Translations under genes and position numbers: made by a program
NCBI GenBank assembly: GCA_018806985.1
Contig: JADANN010000070.1
Location: forward strand, 248,001 to 312,000
Length of the DNA: 64,000 bases
DNA from: Angiostrongylus vasorum
Taxonomy: Eukaryota; Nematoda; Chromadorea; Rhabditida; Metastrongylidae
Reading direction: 5' to 3'
Shown here: positions 48,791 through 63,785 of the stretch, one piece after another
Layout of the letters: each line of letters opens with the position of its first letter
Numbering within the stretch: the stretch's first letter is position 1
Notes under the pieces: generated by a model
What the model was told of the DNA's origin: nothing
What the model saw: only the letters and a program-made list of their open reading frames with translations
The model's database searches: none

Positions 48791-49494
48791 TTGTCAATGT
48801 ATGTATGCATGCGTCTAGATGGTGAGACACAGATGTCTGCCGGATCAAACGTATCGGCCGCCGTTCTAATGGAAGGAGGCATGATATGTTGTCCGCTCCG
48901 AAAGATGGATCCGCTTCGTCAGTTAGTCAAATGACGGTAATCACAAGCTTTCCATATTTTTGCATCCATTTGATGAGATTGACAAATCTGTTGTTGTCAT
49001 TGCTGCAGTCATGCTCTATTCTGCTTTCGTTTCGCGTGTCTCATCGTTTTTTTGCTTTTGATTTAAGGTCACCATAATTTGAGAATAGTGCTATGTGTCA
49101 AGTGATTCGTCCTGTGTATACTGCCTCGTTTAGCTCATTATTCTTTACCACAAACTCTTTCATACTTCTCTTGCTAATATACATCCGGAAATAGTGGACA
49201 GCTTTGTGCTCTAGTACACCCAGTTTTTTTACATGAGGAATTATTTAATGCGCAAGCTAAGCAATATTGCCTCGGAATTGTTGCTTAGGACGAAACTGAA
49301 CTGAGTCCCGCTGTTGCCTCACCGCCTTCCAAGGAGCAGCTACAGTATTCCAAAGATGCGGCGCCGACGGTGACACTGGTGACTGGAGTCGTTCACGCGA
49401 CGTCTCAATTGTTGCTAATGACGAAGTCTATTATTTCAGCAGCGGAAGCCATGCTATCGATTCCGGAGACCGTTTGGCGCTAATTTCTGGATGA

Positions 49495-49715
49495 GTGTGC
49501 ATGGGTATGTACGTATGTGTGTATGTATATCTGTGGACGTATGTGTGCATGTGCACCTACTTGTCTTAGTATATATGTAGATAGATGTAAGTAGGTATAC
49601 ACATTTGTCTATATTTGTGTATGTAATTATGCTGAAATGCATGTGTTTGCATACAAATTTGTATGTCTATAAGGCTGTATATGCGTAAATGTGTGTGCAC
49701 ATGTGCATATATGCC
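49495..49715 (+). repeat. GT/TATGT-rich low-complexity region
   Basis: Repeated GTATGT, GTGTGT and ATGTGTGC units with ATA interruptions over about 220 bp. Non-coding by appearance. Confidence 0.75.
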
Positions 49716-51030
49716 TGTTCAGCCTTATTAGACTGAGCTACAAATCGTTGAGCCTTGGCAATAGAAAAAGAATTATGCGTGCTTCTCGTTAGGTAAAAAT
49801 TATTTGGCTGATTTTTTCTTATAATTTTTAAACGCTTGTGGGAATGCAGCAGTGCAACATCTGTGATACGATTAACAGAAATACGACAATCACTGAAACT
49901 CGTGAGGTATTTATATAACCTGGATGTTCTTTGTAGTAAGAAATTCTTTGCTCATAACTGGTACTCTGCACTACCTTTGGTCTACTTGTTCACGCTAATA
50001 ACTTCTATATTCACAATGTTTGACAAAAGATTATACAAGACCACAAAAGACATCACTTGCGAGTAGAAATAAGTCAAAGCAGTAATGAGTCAATTGAACT
50101 GGTGATGTAATGATTCTTTTTAAGTTCTTCGACAGGAACACAGCTATTATTTTAGATGTGTGGTAGTAAATTTGCGCGAAATCATGCCATTTCATTGAAA
50201 CGTGTCAATTTGAGCAACAGGCAATGCTTCCAGTCGACCTCTGCGACCTCGCTGCTCATTCCTTGCTATACTTATTAGGTGAACAAAGCTATGACGAGCA
50301 GGGTCACTTGTCTCTGTGGGTGTGATTTCTAACGCAGCATATGGACATTTGGACATTTTGCCCTCGTTTATAGAGGCTAATGCTATTCCCTCAAACCGTC
50401 ATTAATACTTTCACCGCTGGAATTCAGAGTTTTACACTCATCCGGACATTGAACCCATTTCCGCTGTAATTTATCCACTTTTTTTCCTTGCTTTGTACTC
50501 CAAAGCTAAGCGCACTAGTCTTCTGCACAGCCGATATTTATTGATATCGGCTATCATTTTCTAATAATAAAGGTGTACGGTATGTAATTAATTAAGCTAA
50601 AATCGAAGCGCACTCATCAATTAGTGTGACTTGCAGAATAATCATAACAAGACTCATTAAGTACATCTGATCAATCACAGAGTACGAAACACAGTTTTCT
50701 TAACCATAGAAGGGAATTGTTTAAAATTCTAAGGGCCAATTTTGAAAGCCATTTGGAGTAAATCACAGTTGTTTACAAGATTTCAATCGATATAGATGAT
50801 TGTTGGGCTCTAATTTATGAAGAATAGCGTCAGCCTTGTTCTCAAACACGACATCATTAACTTTTATAGACTTCTATTGTACACAGATTCAAAAAGCAAC
50901 AAAGTACACAGTTTTTCGGCTTGACTGCAATTGAGAGCACTCTTTTGATGCTGGGCTGTAGATTACAGCTTTTTTCCTAGGAAGCAGCAGTCCATCTTAC
51001 AAGTCAACGCGGACGAGCGACAGTGAAAGT
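49716..51030. other. Intergenic DNA, no gene recognised
   Basis: AT-rich with short frames only. It may be promoter-distal DNA or a long 5' intron of mbl-1, which in C. elegans has a long regulatory region. Confidence 0.35.
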
Positions 51031-51560
51031 GTGCACGTGTGCCGACTTCTTTGGTTAGAAATGCGAGGAAAAAAACCCGAAAGTTTGCGAGCAGCTTGTA
51101 ACGCTTCCCACTTTGCACACTTTGCTAAGCAGTATACGGCACTTGTTCCTGCATGGACGGACAGAGTGCGCAGGCATGGTGAGTGCGTGTGTGTGGTGGT
51201 GTTATGTGTGGTCGCCGACGAAGGTCGCGCACAGTTTTGCATACGATTGATTGCGCCCGGTCTAATCCTAACCAACTCCAACCAACCAGCCACCACTCAT
51301 GGTCACCTCGCAATTCGTACATGCGATCAGAAGAGTATGCACAGTCTCTCCATCCGTTGTCGCGTCTTCCGCCGGAAATTCGTTTCGACAGTGACGGCCC
51401 AGTGTGTGTGCGTGCGTGGGCGTGTGTGTGTATATATGTCGGGATTTGTGTGTGTGTCGATACGTGTGTCGATGTGTGCATGTATGTGTGTGGCGACGCT
51501 AAATGGCGATGACGGTAATGCAATGTCGCGAGATGACGATGACGGTAAGGCAATGTCATG
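51031..51560 (+). other. CG-rich, GT-rich segment with a 24-bp tandem duplication
   Basis: The segment has higher CG than its surroundings, a (GT)n-rich stretch at 51400-51495 and two copies of a GATGACGGTAATGCAATGTC-like unit at 51509-51560. Open frames of 170-odd codons run on both strands, reflecting low stop density rather than a gene. A distal mbl-1 promoter or 5' UTR exon is possible but unsupported. Confidence 0.3.
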
Positions 51561-52790
51561 ATTGTTCTGTGTGTAACTGCTGTTTTTATCACTTTATCTC
51601 TCACATCACGACACTTTACCACTCTCTGAATCATGCAAGCTTCATGCAAGCCAATTTTGCGTTAACGTGATTCGTGTGATGCCGATGCAAGCGTAGTTGA
51701 AAATAACAACATCGGTTAAACCTCACAGCCCCAGCGGTCACCATCCATCCGTAAAGCAACAGTTTCTCGACGAACGTTGCTTACTTGTCAAGTCTAATAT
51801 TCTGCACCGGCTTTGTCGCATCGAAGTTTTTTTTTCTTTACTTTGTTTTCTGATAGAGTCTGCCAGATGCATACTGCACTAGGTTGTATTTCACTCAGCT
51901 AGACGATTGATCGGAAATTCGAAGGACAAAAAGTATTAAAATTTGAGTCACTGATTCGCGCAACATTCCACTATGATTATGTGGTTGGAAACAAACCAAC
52001 AAAGCATATAACAAACACACTATCATCCATTTTTTTATTCTCGTTGAGCCATGCAGTAAAATACAAATTGCAACCTATCTTAAACGGCTGAAATTTTAGC
52101 TTTACGTTTCACAATTGAAAAAATTGAGGAAGCAAAATTCGTAAAGTACTCCACTACAGGTTCAAAGAGGCTGGACCAGTTTCAATGCACAGATATTTGT
52201 ATTCAATAGTTAATTGCCATGAGCTTGTCATTCTCCATCATACTTGTTTTATTCTTTTCGCAGTTAGCTTCCGATCACGTAGAATTCACATTCGAGTTTA
52301 TTCCACCTCATAGTTCGATTTTATGTTTTGGTAAACTACCGAGAATATATGGTGACTCTGTGGACAGTTCGGTACGACGATGTCAGGGCCAAATTATTTA
52401 TTCGTAGCATCATTCTTAAACTGTCGGAAATATCGATTTTTTACCTGAATTCTAATATGTAATCCGTTCTACCAATATATCATACATTTTGGCGACGATT
52501 TACGGCATTCCTTTCATTTCCATACACGTCACCAGTGGTCATTTCAAAGCTTTGCAACGCCATTGCTGCTAGTCTAGTTATCATTTGGCCGCATTTTAAT
52601 AGTGTATACAAGTAAAACAAATGTTGTTCATCAACAGTTTCGTATTGTATACAATGTGAGTACAATGCACTTTTATGACGCGCTTATTCAGACGGCGTTA
52701 GCATAAAGGGCGTACGGAGTTCTGTGCGAAAGGTCGTCGTTTCGTTGGACGTTTGCGTATCATCTGAGTTCAGATAACAGCAATCGATCT
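51561..52790. other. Intergenic DNA, no gene recognised
   Basis: No exon, RNA or family repeat recognised. Confidence 0.35.
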
Positions 52791-52849
52791 ATGCAATCGT
52801 ATTTCAACCTTCATCGCCATTATCATTGTCATTATCATTCATTATCACT

Positions 52850-54668
<1,819 letters not shown>

Positions 54669-54735
54669 CCATCATCAGCATCACCATTATTATTATCGTC
54701 ATCATCAACCATCGTCATTCAGCGTCGTCATCCTC

Positions 54736-54795
54736 ATGCAATTACTGAACCGGATCGGCAACTTTATGCCGTATGTGTGTACGGAACGGAGGCTG
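54736..54795 (+). other. Candidate short exon after the TCA tract
   Basis: ATG at 54736 opens MQLLNRIGNFMPYVCTERRL, ending at CTG|GTGAGT (donor at about 54796). The phase is 0, but the next in-frame mbl-1 acceptor lies upstream of the mbl-1 ATG, so if used it is probably a 5' UTR or short upstream ORF. Speculative. Confidence 0.2.
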
Positions 54796-54796
54796 G

Positions 54797-57225
54797 TGAG
54801 TCGGAGGGTGGGGTTATTCTCCGTTTTGGTCGCTCCCATAAAGATTCTCTATTGCTATCGCCGCGACCAACTCACACGCCAGAAAATCGCTTCCGACCAG
54901 CTGATTGTGGTCAACGAAGTGCGAAAATTGTCATGCTTGTCACAACATGAGATCTCGTTGATTTCATTCTCAGTAACAGCCGCCACATCACATGCTGTCA
55001 CAATCTCATGCACATTCGATTGGCAGAAATCGATCGCTTCTTTAACACTAATTACCCAATCAACCAGAAAGCTACAGTTGTTTCTTTCGTTTCAGTTGTG
55101 ATCTTTTTCATCGCTTTTATGCGAATTTTGCATAGTATTGGATTATGAAAATGGAGCCAGTTGAAAGGGAAGACACTGGGCGTCGGCGCCGGGGCCAATC
55201 TATCACTCTCATTTGAAGGTGCGTCTGAATGTGTTTTGGCGTCATTTTCCTTTTGTACTTCTAGTCTGCACAAGTTTATTCTTTCTCACCGTCACGTAGC
55301 TTAGTCATGTGTTCTCTTACTGTCGTGTTCACTGTTTGTAACGTTTGACAATTTTCAAATAGAATGAAATTTACGCGCACTATATTCTCACACATTGCAC
55401 GTTGAACAAGGCACGACTCCTTGGGCATTGACTTGTACAAAACTTTCCTACCGTATATCACACGTAGGCTGCGATCGCAATGAATCATTGTTGAACGACG
55501 CGATGCGTCGGGGAATTCAATATGATTCGTGTACATGTTGCCATTGTGAGTGTTCCATTACGAATCTGACATTTTCGTGTGAGGTATTTTTGATGGCGTG
55601 GCGTCGCTTGTGTTTCTTGATAATCCACTGCATGGTTTCCAGCATGTGCCCGTCTAGAGCATTTCAAACCGACAGAGATTCGGCCTAGTAAAAAGAGGAA
55701 CATTCTACATCTATCTTGCCACAATGTATTCGTTGATCTTATGATCTTCTAGCTTAACTTGACATTCTGGACTTTTTTGAAGATTTTTCCAATGTCTCTT
55801 GTACACTGGAACCTAGACTGAATTCGTGAATAGCCCAATTTTCGGTATCGCCCATCTGTGTTATAAGTGTGTGAGGGTATATTTGACGGTTGTGGTGAAG
55901 GAGGTACTTGTGAGGTGCGATGTTTGTTTTGCTGTGTGACACTATATAAAATTTTACTTGAGGTCATTGCAACCAGTCGTGCTTATTTTTGATCAACAAC
56001 AATCTAGTTGCTGGTGCACATGAGTTTTTCACAGTGATTACAGGTTCTATATTTTGATCTGAGTTCATATATATACATATATATGTATGATATCGGAGCT
56101 CGATTTATTTTCGCGATTGGTGTAATAGGCGCGCTGTAGTCCACCCGCTTTCTTGGCCCCAATCAATACCTACTTGTCATTGTCCTACTGTAGGTGGGCG
56201 TGGCTCAAGTGCATGCAAGACGCCTCAGGGGTCGAGTGACCAACGGGCTTTGTGTGTGCGTCTGTATGGTCTTCGTATCTGATCCTTCATTTTACATTCA
56301 TATATCGACAATGACTCTGCACGAATTCGAATTTCCGAACGTTGCGCTTATACGAGTCTTAGCGATGATGATAATGTGACTACTGCAAACTGGTTCGTGA
56401 CAAGTACAATGCCGCCCCGGCAGTGATTTCTACCTATTAGGTCTGCAGTGTGAGCCTGGGAGGTGCATTGGTTTACATGAAGTATTTGGGTGCACAAGCG
56501 TGTATAAGTTTATGGACGTATGTATGTGCGTATGTATGTGTATGTTTGTGTTTGTATGTCTATCAACGTGTGGGTGTTATGTTTATGAGCGTGTGTGTAT
56601 GCATATATACTGCATATTTTGTGTCATTGAATAGTCATACCGCTTGTCTCACATCGCCGCACATCTCCCCATGCATTCAGATGACTAATTGCGCCTTCTT
56701 CGTTACTGTTGCTGCTGCTGTTACTGTCACTCTGTCGGCTACTGGGTGTGCGATTGGCTTCGCTTCGTTTTTTTTTCTTTTTTTTTCATGCTACGCTATC
56801 TATGCATCGCGCATGTGTTTTCGCTGACGCTCGGGGTGCAACCGGTTTCCTAGCGCACATCACGCAGCCACCATCAACTCCAGCACTCGCTTGACGCCGT
56901 TTCAGATCCATCGTCTTATTCGCCATCACATAGTCGTTTAAATGCGCACATCGGTATCTATATTCCAACCGTTATCCCTACTAGCATCACCTTTCAACTG
57001 CCAGTGGTCACTTGACGAGCACTAACCATCCAGTATGCTGCGATACCAAGCTATTCGTGCTTTTTTCCCCACATTGCGAACTTCATAACTATTCTTCTGA
57101 TGTTTCACCCTGTCTTACTATTTTCGGATTTTTATCATATATGTTCATTTCGATGATGTTCACCTAGTAACCACTATAAAGCTTTATGTTGCCTGCCTCT
57201 AACGATCGCTTTTTGCGCATTGCAG
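54797..57225. other. Upstream DNA of mbl-1, no confident exon
   Basis: Contains a GT-rich stretch (56510-56615), short TA runs (56060-56090) and a CTG-rich cluster at 56707-56725 (GTTGCTGCTGCTGTTACTG). No coding exon recognised. It probably holds promoter or 5' intron sequence of mbl-1. Confidence 0.4.
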
Positions 57226-57238
57226 AAGAGGCTGCTTC

Positions 57239-59088
57239 ATGTTCGACGAGAACAGTAACACCGCCGGTGCTGGAGCTGTGGTGGCTCAGTCTGGTGTACT
57301 TGCTCCAGGCAGTATTCCTGGCAATGTCTCAGCTCCAAACTCGGCTATCGTCACGCAATTGCTCAACGTCAAGGACAGCCGTTGGCTTCAGGTAGAAACG
57401 CTGTGTCTCATCGGAATATATAAACACACATACACGCGTACACACATATGATGACACACATTTCCTACACTTCCTTACACATGTACACAAATATACAGCG
57501 TTAATTTGTTGTACGTCTGACAGCACTTGGCAAAGAACGCTTGGATGTTGTACTTTTCTTTTATGTTCTACATTACCGTCATTAATACTGAAAGCGAAGT
57601 AAAAGAAAGCGAAAACAAGGAAAGACGTGAGAAGAGTGAATAAAACAGAAATAAAACGAAAGCACCCGAATAGGAAACCTCAGAGAGATCCGATGAATGC
57701 TATGACTGCGATTAGTCTGAAACAACTTTCTAGCAATTTACGAGATAAAAGCGAATGGTGCGTGAAAAAATGTTGTCATTCGCTCGAGAATAAAAACCGT
57801 TTTTAATGGTCTTTAGAAGAATTTCGGCTAACACCTCTTAATAAATCCGCTGGTTGGTGACGGATGGAAATCTACAATATGCGGTATATTAAATATTGGA
57901 CAACATTTCTTATTTTTAGTATTTATTATGCGGGCTAAACGTTGAGGAAGAGGCAGTAGTAACATGTTTATTGCCTGTGTTTATAGAGCATTCAGGGTAT
58001 TTGTCGGCTAGGTCCATATACAACCACCATGCGCCGTTGGTTAGTGGGAAGAGGATTTTTCAGCTTCATTTTCTTTTACGAATCTCATTATTGTTTATAG
58101 CTCTTATCGATGTCGAATCATAAAAATGACCAGCTGATTATTTACTTTGACACTTATTACATCCGTAGAACAAGTCTCTCAGGAATACTAAGAATACTAA
58201 CAAATCAGCGTTGATAAGTTGTGGCTTGTCGATTTCAACCACACCATATCTATCACTTTGATATAACCTATACTGTTGCACTACTGCTAGTGGTACCGAA
58301 TTGTTAGTGGTCAATCACATCGTAGTCAAACTGACCTATTCGATCATATACTAGCCGATGCTGGTGGAGTAACCATATTCACAGTGCATTTCAATGAAGG
58401 TGATTTTATTCTGAAACTGCATTTCACTACATCATATACCATATTTGTTATGTTCTCCCGTTCGATGAACAGCATACAATTTGCGCCGATCGATCGATAA
58501 AACCTGTTCTTCGTTCATCAGAAAACTTCATTGGATCTCTCCTTCTTTCTTCTCTCACTGTCACTCTCTCTCCCTCTCTCAGTCTCTTTCCTTCTCTTCA
58601 TCTCCATTTTGCAACTCCGTTGCTCAAAATACTTTCAGGTAGAAGTATGTCGTGAATTTCAACGTGGACAATGTGCGAGAAGCGATTTGGAGTGCAAATT
58701 CGCTCATCCACCGCCACATGTTGACGTACAACAAGGACGAGTTACGGCATGCTATGATAGTATAAAGGTGATTGATAAACATCATTCTGCCATTCGTTGA
58801 TTTCTTCCTATTTTGTTTCGTTTCCACTTTTTTTTTCAAACATTTGCTTGTTTATCTATTATTTCGTGTTGGTCTCGTGTTGAGTCAGCAGCTGGCTGCA
58901 TCAGCAGAATTCTTCACCTCGGCGATTGTCGTGAACGGCGGCTTTCCATCCCAAAAATAAACGACTTTTCTGCGTTATGTAATCAATTGCGATTCATTTC
59001 GGAGCGAACGTACACACATGTGCACACGCACACCCACCCACACACATGCATATATACACACATACACGCACACGTGCACACATGTACG

Positions 59089-59157
<69 letters not shown>

Positions 59158-62100
59158 ACGCACGCACACGTTCCTATACACATGCATATCCACACCTATG
59201 CACATACACATGCAATCAAAAGAAAATCGTCTTTCCTGTCACCGAGAAATAGGAATCGCTGGCCTATGCTTTATTTCCGGCAATTTACTAATTTGCATTG
59301 CATAATTCGATCGAGTAACCAAGGTTTCGCCGATCCTCTTTTTTCATTCTACTCCGCTACCAGAATCACTGATGGTGGTGTCATTTATGCTAATCTCAGC
59401 TGGCGGCAATTCGTTCAGAGGGAATTTTTTGTGGAGGGCAGTGCAGTGCGCCTTTCGGTGGACTCTGCTGGGCTACTGTGCGTTAAGCGCGGCAGTGGTG
59501 GAGCCAACGCTGAGGGTGTCTGTGTTCGAGAGGGAGATATGGCCGGCCAGCATGCGATCCTTTATTCTTTGCATTGTTTAATGTCGTATTGATGGCTGTT
59601 GCCAGCTGGCTCTTGCGCCCTTCGTTTCAGAATCGAAATGCCAAGCAGCGGCACCCCGGCGGCTCATTTTCACAAAGCGCTTGACAGCGGGGGATGAGCC
59701 AGTAGACACAGTGGTGGTCCAGAACATCCTTCACAAAATGCTGGCAATTGAACGCATTTCTCGTTATTTCGGTGGAAGCCATTAGGTGCTATCACATTTG
59801 CAAGAAACAACAACATTTTCATAGGATACAAAGAATACGTTGAATTTTTCTTGCATCTGTGAAGCAGTTACCTCAGTCAAGTCAGGTAACAGCGTCCTTT
59901 GTCCACTTACCATGACGTCTTTGTTCAGTGAAAACCGTTCAATTTAAGTTCTGTGTTGGCGCTTGTGGTGTAGTCGGTAGGAACTGGGTTTATTGATAGA
60001 AATAAGACGAAGAGCGAGCCATCTGCGTGCAGTGATCCCTGGGGAGTTGCAAATGGAGACAGCATGGCCCTGAGAGAAAATACTGCTCCCAGCTATGATT
60101 TTGGTCTAGTGTCTTTTTCCTAGATCAACGTTGTTACCTCTATGTTAAGCCCATCGTATAGAGAAAACACAGAAATGAATACAATTGTAGGAGTGATGGC
60201 TTTAATGTTAAAACGGCTTTACAAAAATCAGTCAGATGTGTGTGAAATATCCAAAGACTCCCCTTGTTTTCAATTTCAACGCAAAGCTTTTTTTCTATCA
60301 TCGTTGAACGGAAAGGTAGTCGTTTTCGCTTTCTGTAGTGATTATCTGTTTTGCCCATTGCGTCCAATAACCGAAGTCTTTGCAAAATATTTCCAAAAAC
60401 CAAGACAGCTGCAAAATTGCTGGAACTGTTCATGAGATTGTTTCACTTAGAATCTGTGGTTCTGAAACATTAGAAAGGTCGAGAATTCCGTATGAACGTT
60501 TGAAGAGATGCGCGTATGTTAGTAAGGAATAAGTGGCGACTATGTAACCAGTTAAACACTATGGAATCCTGACGTTATGGCCATGATCCCCCATGAAAAA
60601 ACCTCCACCCGAAAACCAGTTACTTTATCGGGCGAATGCACTACGACCATCAACCATTTTTGGATATTCTGGACGTCGACGATGTCAGTCTATTAGACCT
60701 CGTCAAAATCAATGTTGATGTGTGGATTTCGCACTCATAATGCTCAAATACCGTATCTTCACCAAGCATAGGCTCGTTTAACTGTGGTAATGATGAAAAA
60801 ATGAATCGTGTAAGCACACAAAACGGGACCGTTTTTCATGTCATTGTGTCAGAACTAGAAAAAATCTCCTCTTGTTCGTTGTCTGAAATTTTGAGCGTCG
60901 TACTTTTCTAAGCTAACATTTTGTGGTTATTTTCAATTGGGCATCAAGATTTCTGGCATTGACGTGGTTCGAGTAATATTCGACTACTGCAACACTGTAA
61001 AGCATTTTCAGCTTTTTTGGCTGAAACTGGTCATTTTGCGTCATTCAAATTTACGAAAGGATTTTTACAAATGATTCTATCGCTCAGTCCTTGAGTCTTT
61101 AGTTTTTAAACAATGAGTTTTGCTGTTTCATCAGGCACATTGACTTTAAATTTCAAACCCAACGAAATTATTCTAAAAGTAAGCGCACGGAGAAACACAG
61201 TGAGGAAGATTTCAATATCAAGCTGATGGTTTTATGAGGGTTGTGTTAATTTTTCTACATTACTTATCAACTATTACACTCAATTTTATTTCTTCCGTCT
61301 CTGTGAACGTGTGCTTGTGTGTGTGTGTGTGGGTTGGGCGGCGAGATGATTGGTTACTTCGGAGAGTTATACGTAAGAAGAAGTCGGAACGTATGGATGT
61401 AGGAACGGATGGTAAAAATGACTGAGTCGATGGACGCGTTAGTGTGGCTCAGCTGCTACGAGCCAACCGACATACTGCTGATCAATCATGTCGACTGCTG
61501 ACAGCATTCGTATTCTGCGAGAAATTTCCATTACATTCCTAGTTGATTTGTGTACTGTAACCGATTTTGCCCTATGAACTTTTTTCGTATTGATTGAACA
61601 AGATGTGAAAGCCGATTTAGTTCGTTGTCGACTTGATCTTTTACATTAATTTCATTATGAAAGCAGAATGATCACCAGAGAGTTATTAACACCATAGCAA
61701 GTAACATCTATGCATAAAATTGCTCCGCAGTTCGCTTCAATCCGTGGTCGTCAATCGTCTATTCAGAATTTTTGAGAAACAACGAAATTACAGAGGGAAA
61801 TTTAAAACATTTCATCAGTTGTAGGGTCGATGTACGAGGGAGAATCCGAAGTGCAAGTATTTGCATCCTCCACAGCACATCAAGGACCAGCTACTAGTCA
61901 ACGGTAAAAATCATTTGGCGTTAAAGAATCTGATATCAGCGCAATTGAACCAAACAGCTACTGGTCAACCGATTGCAGTTAATCCAATTGCACAAATTAT
62001 GCAACAACAACAAGCAGTTGCAGCCGCGAACATGATGCCCACACTTCCATATCCGTACTACCAGGGCTTGGTGTACTCTCCAGTACTTCAAGCTGCTGAT

Positions 62101-62286
62101 CCATATCAGGCTGCTGTCACGCAGGCCGGTGTCCCTTGCAAACGTCCTGCCGTTGACAAGAATGGAGCTGTTGTGTACTCAGCGAATCCACAACCAGCTC
62201 AGCAATTCACTCCCTACGTTCTACCGGGTCTTCAGGGCTATGTACCTGCTGTGTCATTCAGTGGGCCACTGCCACCTCGATACTAG
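57239..62286 (+). CDS. mbl-1: Muscleblind-like RNA-binding splicing regulator (3 exons, 247 aa)
   Basis: Regulates alternative splicing and RNA localisation by binding YGCY motifs in pre-mRNA; in C. elegans MBL-1 acts in muscle and neurons. Exons: 57239-57391, 58639-58767 and 61825-62286, all phase 0, 744 nt. The start MFDENSN after acceptor TTGCAG (exon from 57226) matches the nematode MBL-1 N-terminus. Residues 48-94 hold [20 protein letters not shown], the first CCCH finger (C-x7-C-x6-C-x3-H, ending CKFAH). The second finger, [20 protein letters not shown], has the same spacing and is split across the exon 2/3 border. [20 protein letters not shown] follows, then an Ala/Gln/Pro-rich tail to PPRY. 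Vertebrate MBNLs have four fingers; two is normal for nematodes and for short insect forms. The residues chelating zinc are all present. Other isoforms with extra exons are likely but not seen. Confidence 0.95.
58985..59215 (+). repeat. CA dinucleotide repeat in mbl-1 intron 2
   Basis: (CA)n is nearly perfect at about 59091-59148, flanked by CACG/CATG-rich imperfect units on both sides. The open frames through it (Thr-His repeats) are artefacts of the repeat. Confidence 0.95.
59216..61824. other. Rest of mbl-1 intron 2
   Basis: A CG-richer stretch at 59340-59700 keeps a + frame open ([15 protein letters not shown]) but has no recognised domain. It could be a cryptic exon or regulatory element. 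A tRNA-head-like GGCGCTTGTGGTGTAGTCGG at 59957 may be the start of an old SINE. A short (GT)n lies at 61313-61331. Nothing else recognised. Confidence 0.4.
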
Positions 62287-63251
62287 AGCCAACGGGAAAA
62301 TTCGTGTGGTCCCGTTGATGCCGGCCGTGGCCCCCTTTCTTCTCTCCGCCGTCCTCTGTGATCTTCAACGGTGATTATTTGCTTCGTGTGTAGTTCCACT
62401 GTATAAAAACACTCTCCTCGGCTTTCATTCTTGTTTCAAATAGAACTAGCTAGTACAAACTCAATCGAAACCCTCAAATTCAAACATCCTTCTCTCTATC
62501 GTTCTTGCCGCGGAGCCCTCGTTTCACGCTTTGATGGATGATCTCGTTCGGTCGGTGCTCGTCTCGCACGGGTTTTCTAGTCGGGCGCCGTGGGGCTTGG
62601 CCTACGTCCGTGGCTTTGCTGTCCGTGACAGCTTGCTAAGTTTTTTTTCCTAATTTTCTTTATTTGAGTCGTTCAGTTTTTATTTTTCAACGTTCGGTTT
62701 CAGATGACTTATTTCATAATCTGGTTCTCGTTTTCTTTTGTTTTTTTTTTTTTTTTAAATTTCTGGTGTCGTTGAGTACGTCCGCGATAATTGTTTTCAT
62801 AGCGGGTAAGGGAGATACGAACAAACCCATTCGCTACTGTTCGTTTTATAGTATTTTTATTTGTTTGAATACTCTTATGAACACGTAGAGTTATGACTCG
62901 AAACTTGTTTGGAAACTATATCTGTTTTATATGAACGACTTTTATGTGTTTTAATATTTTATCTATTAAAATATTATTTTTTAATTTTTCGTTTAATTTT
63001 TCTATGAGTTCTGTGAGTGCTTCTCGCAATGAAATTTGATGATTGTTCACGTTGGTTGAATGTAAGACGCTAGAACCGCTTTATGATGCCCCTTCTAAGG
63101 AAAAGAGTTTCTTTTTCCTCAATTATTACTTCATATTAAATGAAGTTAAATTGTTGTACTATTTGACATTTTTGTTCTAAACACTGTGTTTTCTTGACGT
63201 TTCAAGTCCATTCGATTTACTGTGTTTTAGGTTATCGATATTAATAATAAA
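62287..63251 (+). other. mbl-1 3' UTR with poly(A) signal
   Basis: T-rich, AT-rich DNA after the TAG stop at 62284-62286. The best poly(A) signal is AATAAA at 63246-63251; weaker ATTAAA-type sites occur near 62965. A good acceptor (TTTTCTTTGCAG at about 63277) follows and might start an alternative last exon. The exact end is inferred. Confidence 0.5.
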
Positions 63252-63785
63252 ATTCTACTTTTTGTTTTCTTTGCAGTGATATTTTTGGAGTAGATTTTTC
63301 CTTGTTGTCGTTCATCCCAGACAACGACATTGATGGTGTCGATCAGTGTTCTGTTTCTTGTTCTGAATTTCTCAGGATTCCATGTTTAAACTTTAGCACC
63401 AATCAGACAGACCGATTCAATTTTGTTTCAAGCTATGAATGTAAGTGGATGATACCGTTAAATAAACTGACATCATATAAGGCGATATGAGAAATCTGAG
63501 TGCTTTCAAAGAGGGCGAGAATGACACGTTGACGGATGAGCGGAATTGAGACCTCAAGATGTCGTTTGCGATAACATGAAAACCCCCTCAAACACATTGA
63601 GTGTTTGTCGTAATGACTAAACTGAGACGATGATCGAGAGACGTTAGAAATAAAACCGAATTGAACGGAATCGGAAGAATAGTGGACAAATATGTTCGAG
63701 AAATCCTTGAAAACCTTGATCGCCTAACAAAGCCGGCAACACGTTGTGCAATCTTTTAATTTTTCTACTTATAACCTCTCAAAGA

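Noticed and set aside
51031..51561. Overlapping 170-odd codon frames on both strands
   Set aside because: Overlap on opposite strands, GT-repeat content and absence of motifs point to low stop density in CG-rich DNA.
58813..59592. 259-codon frame on the + strand in mbl-1 intron 2
   Set aside because: Most of it is Thr-His from the CA repeat, and the rest has no recognised domain. It is kept only as a possible cryptic exon region, not as a gene.
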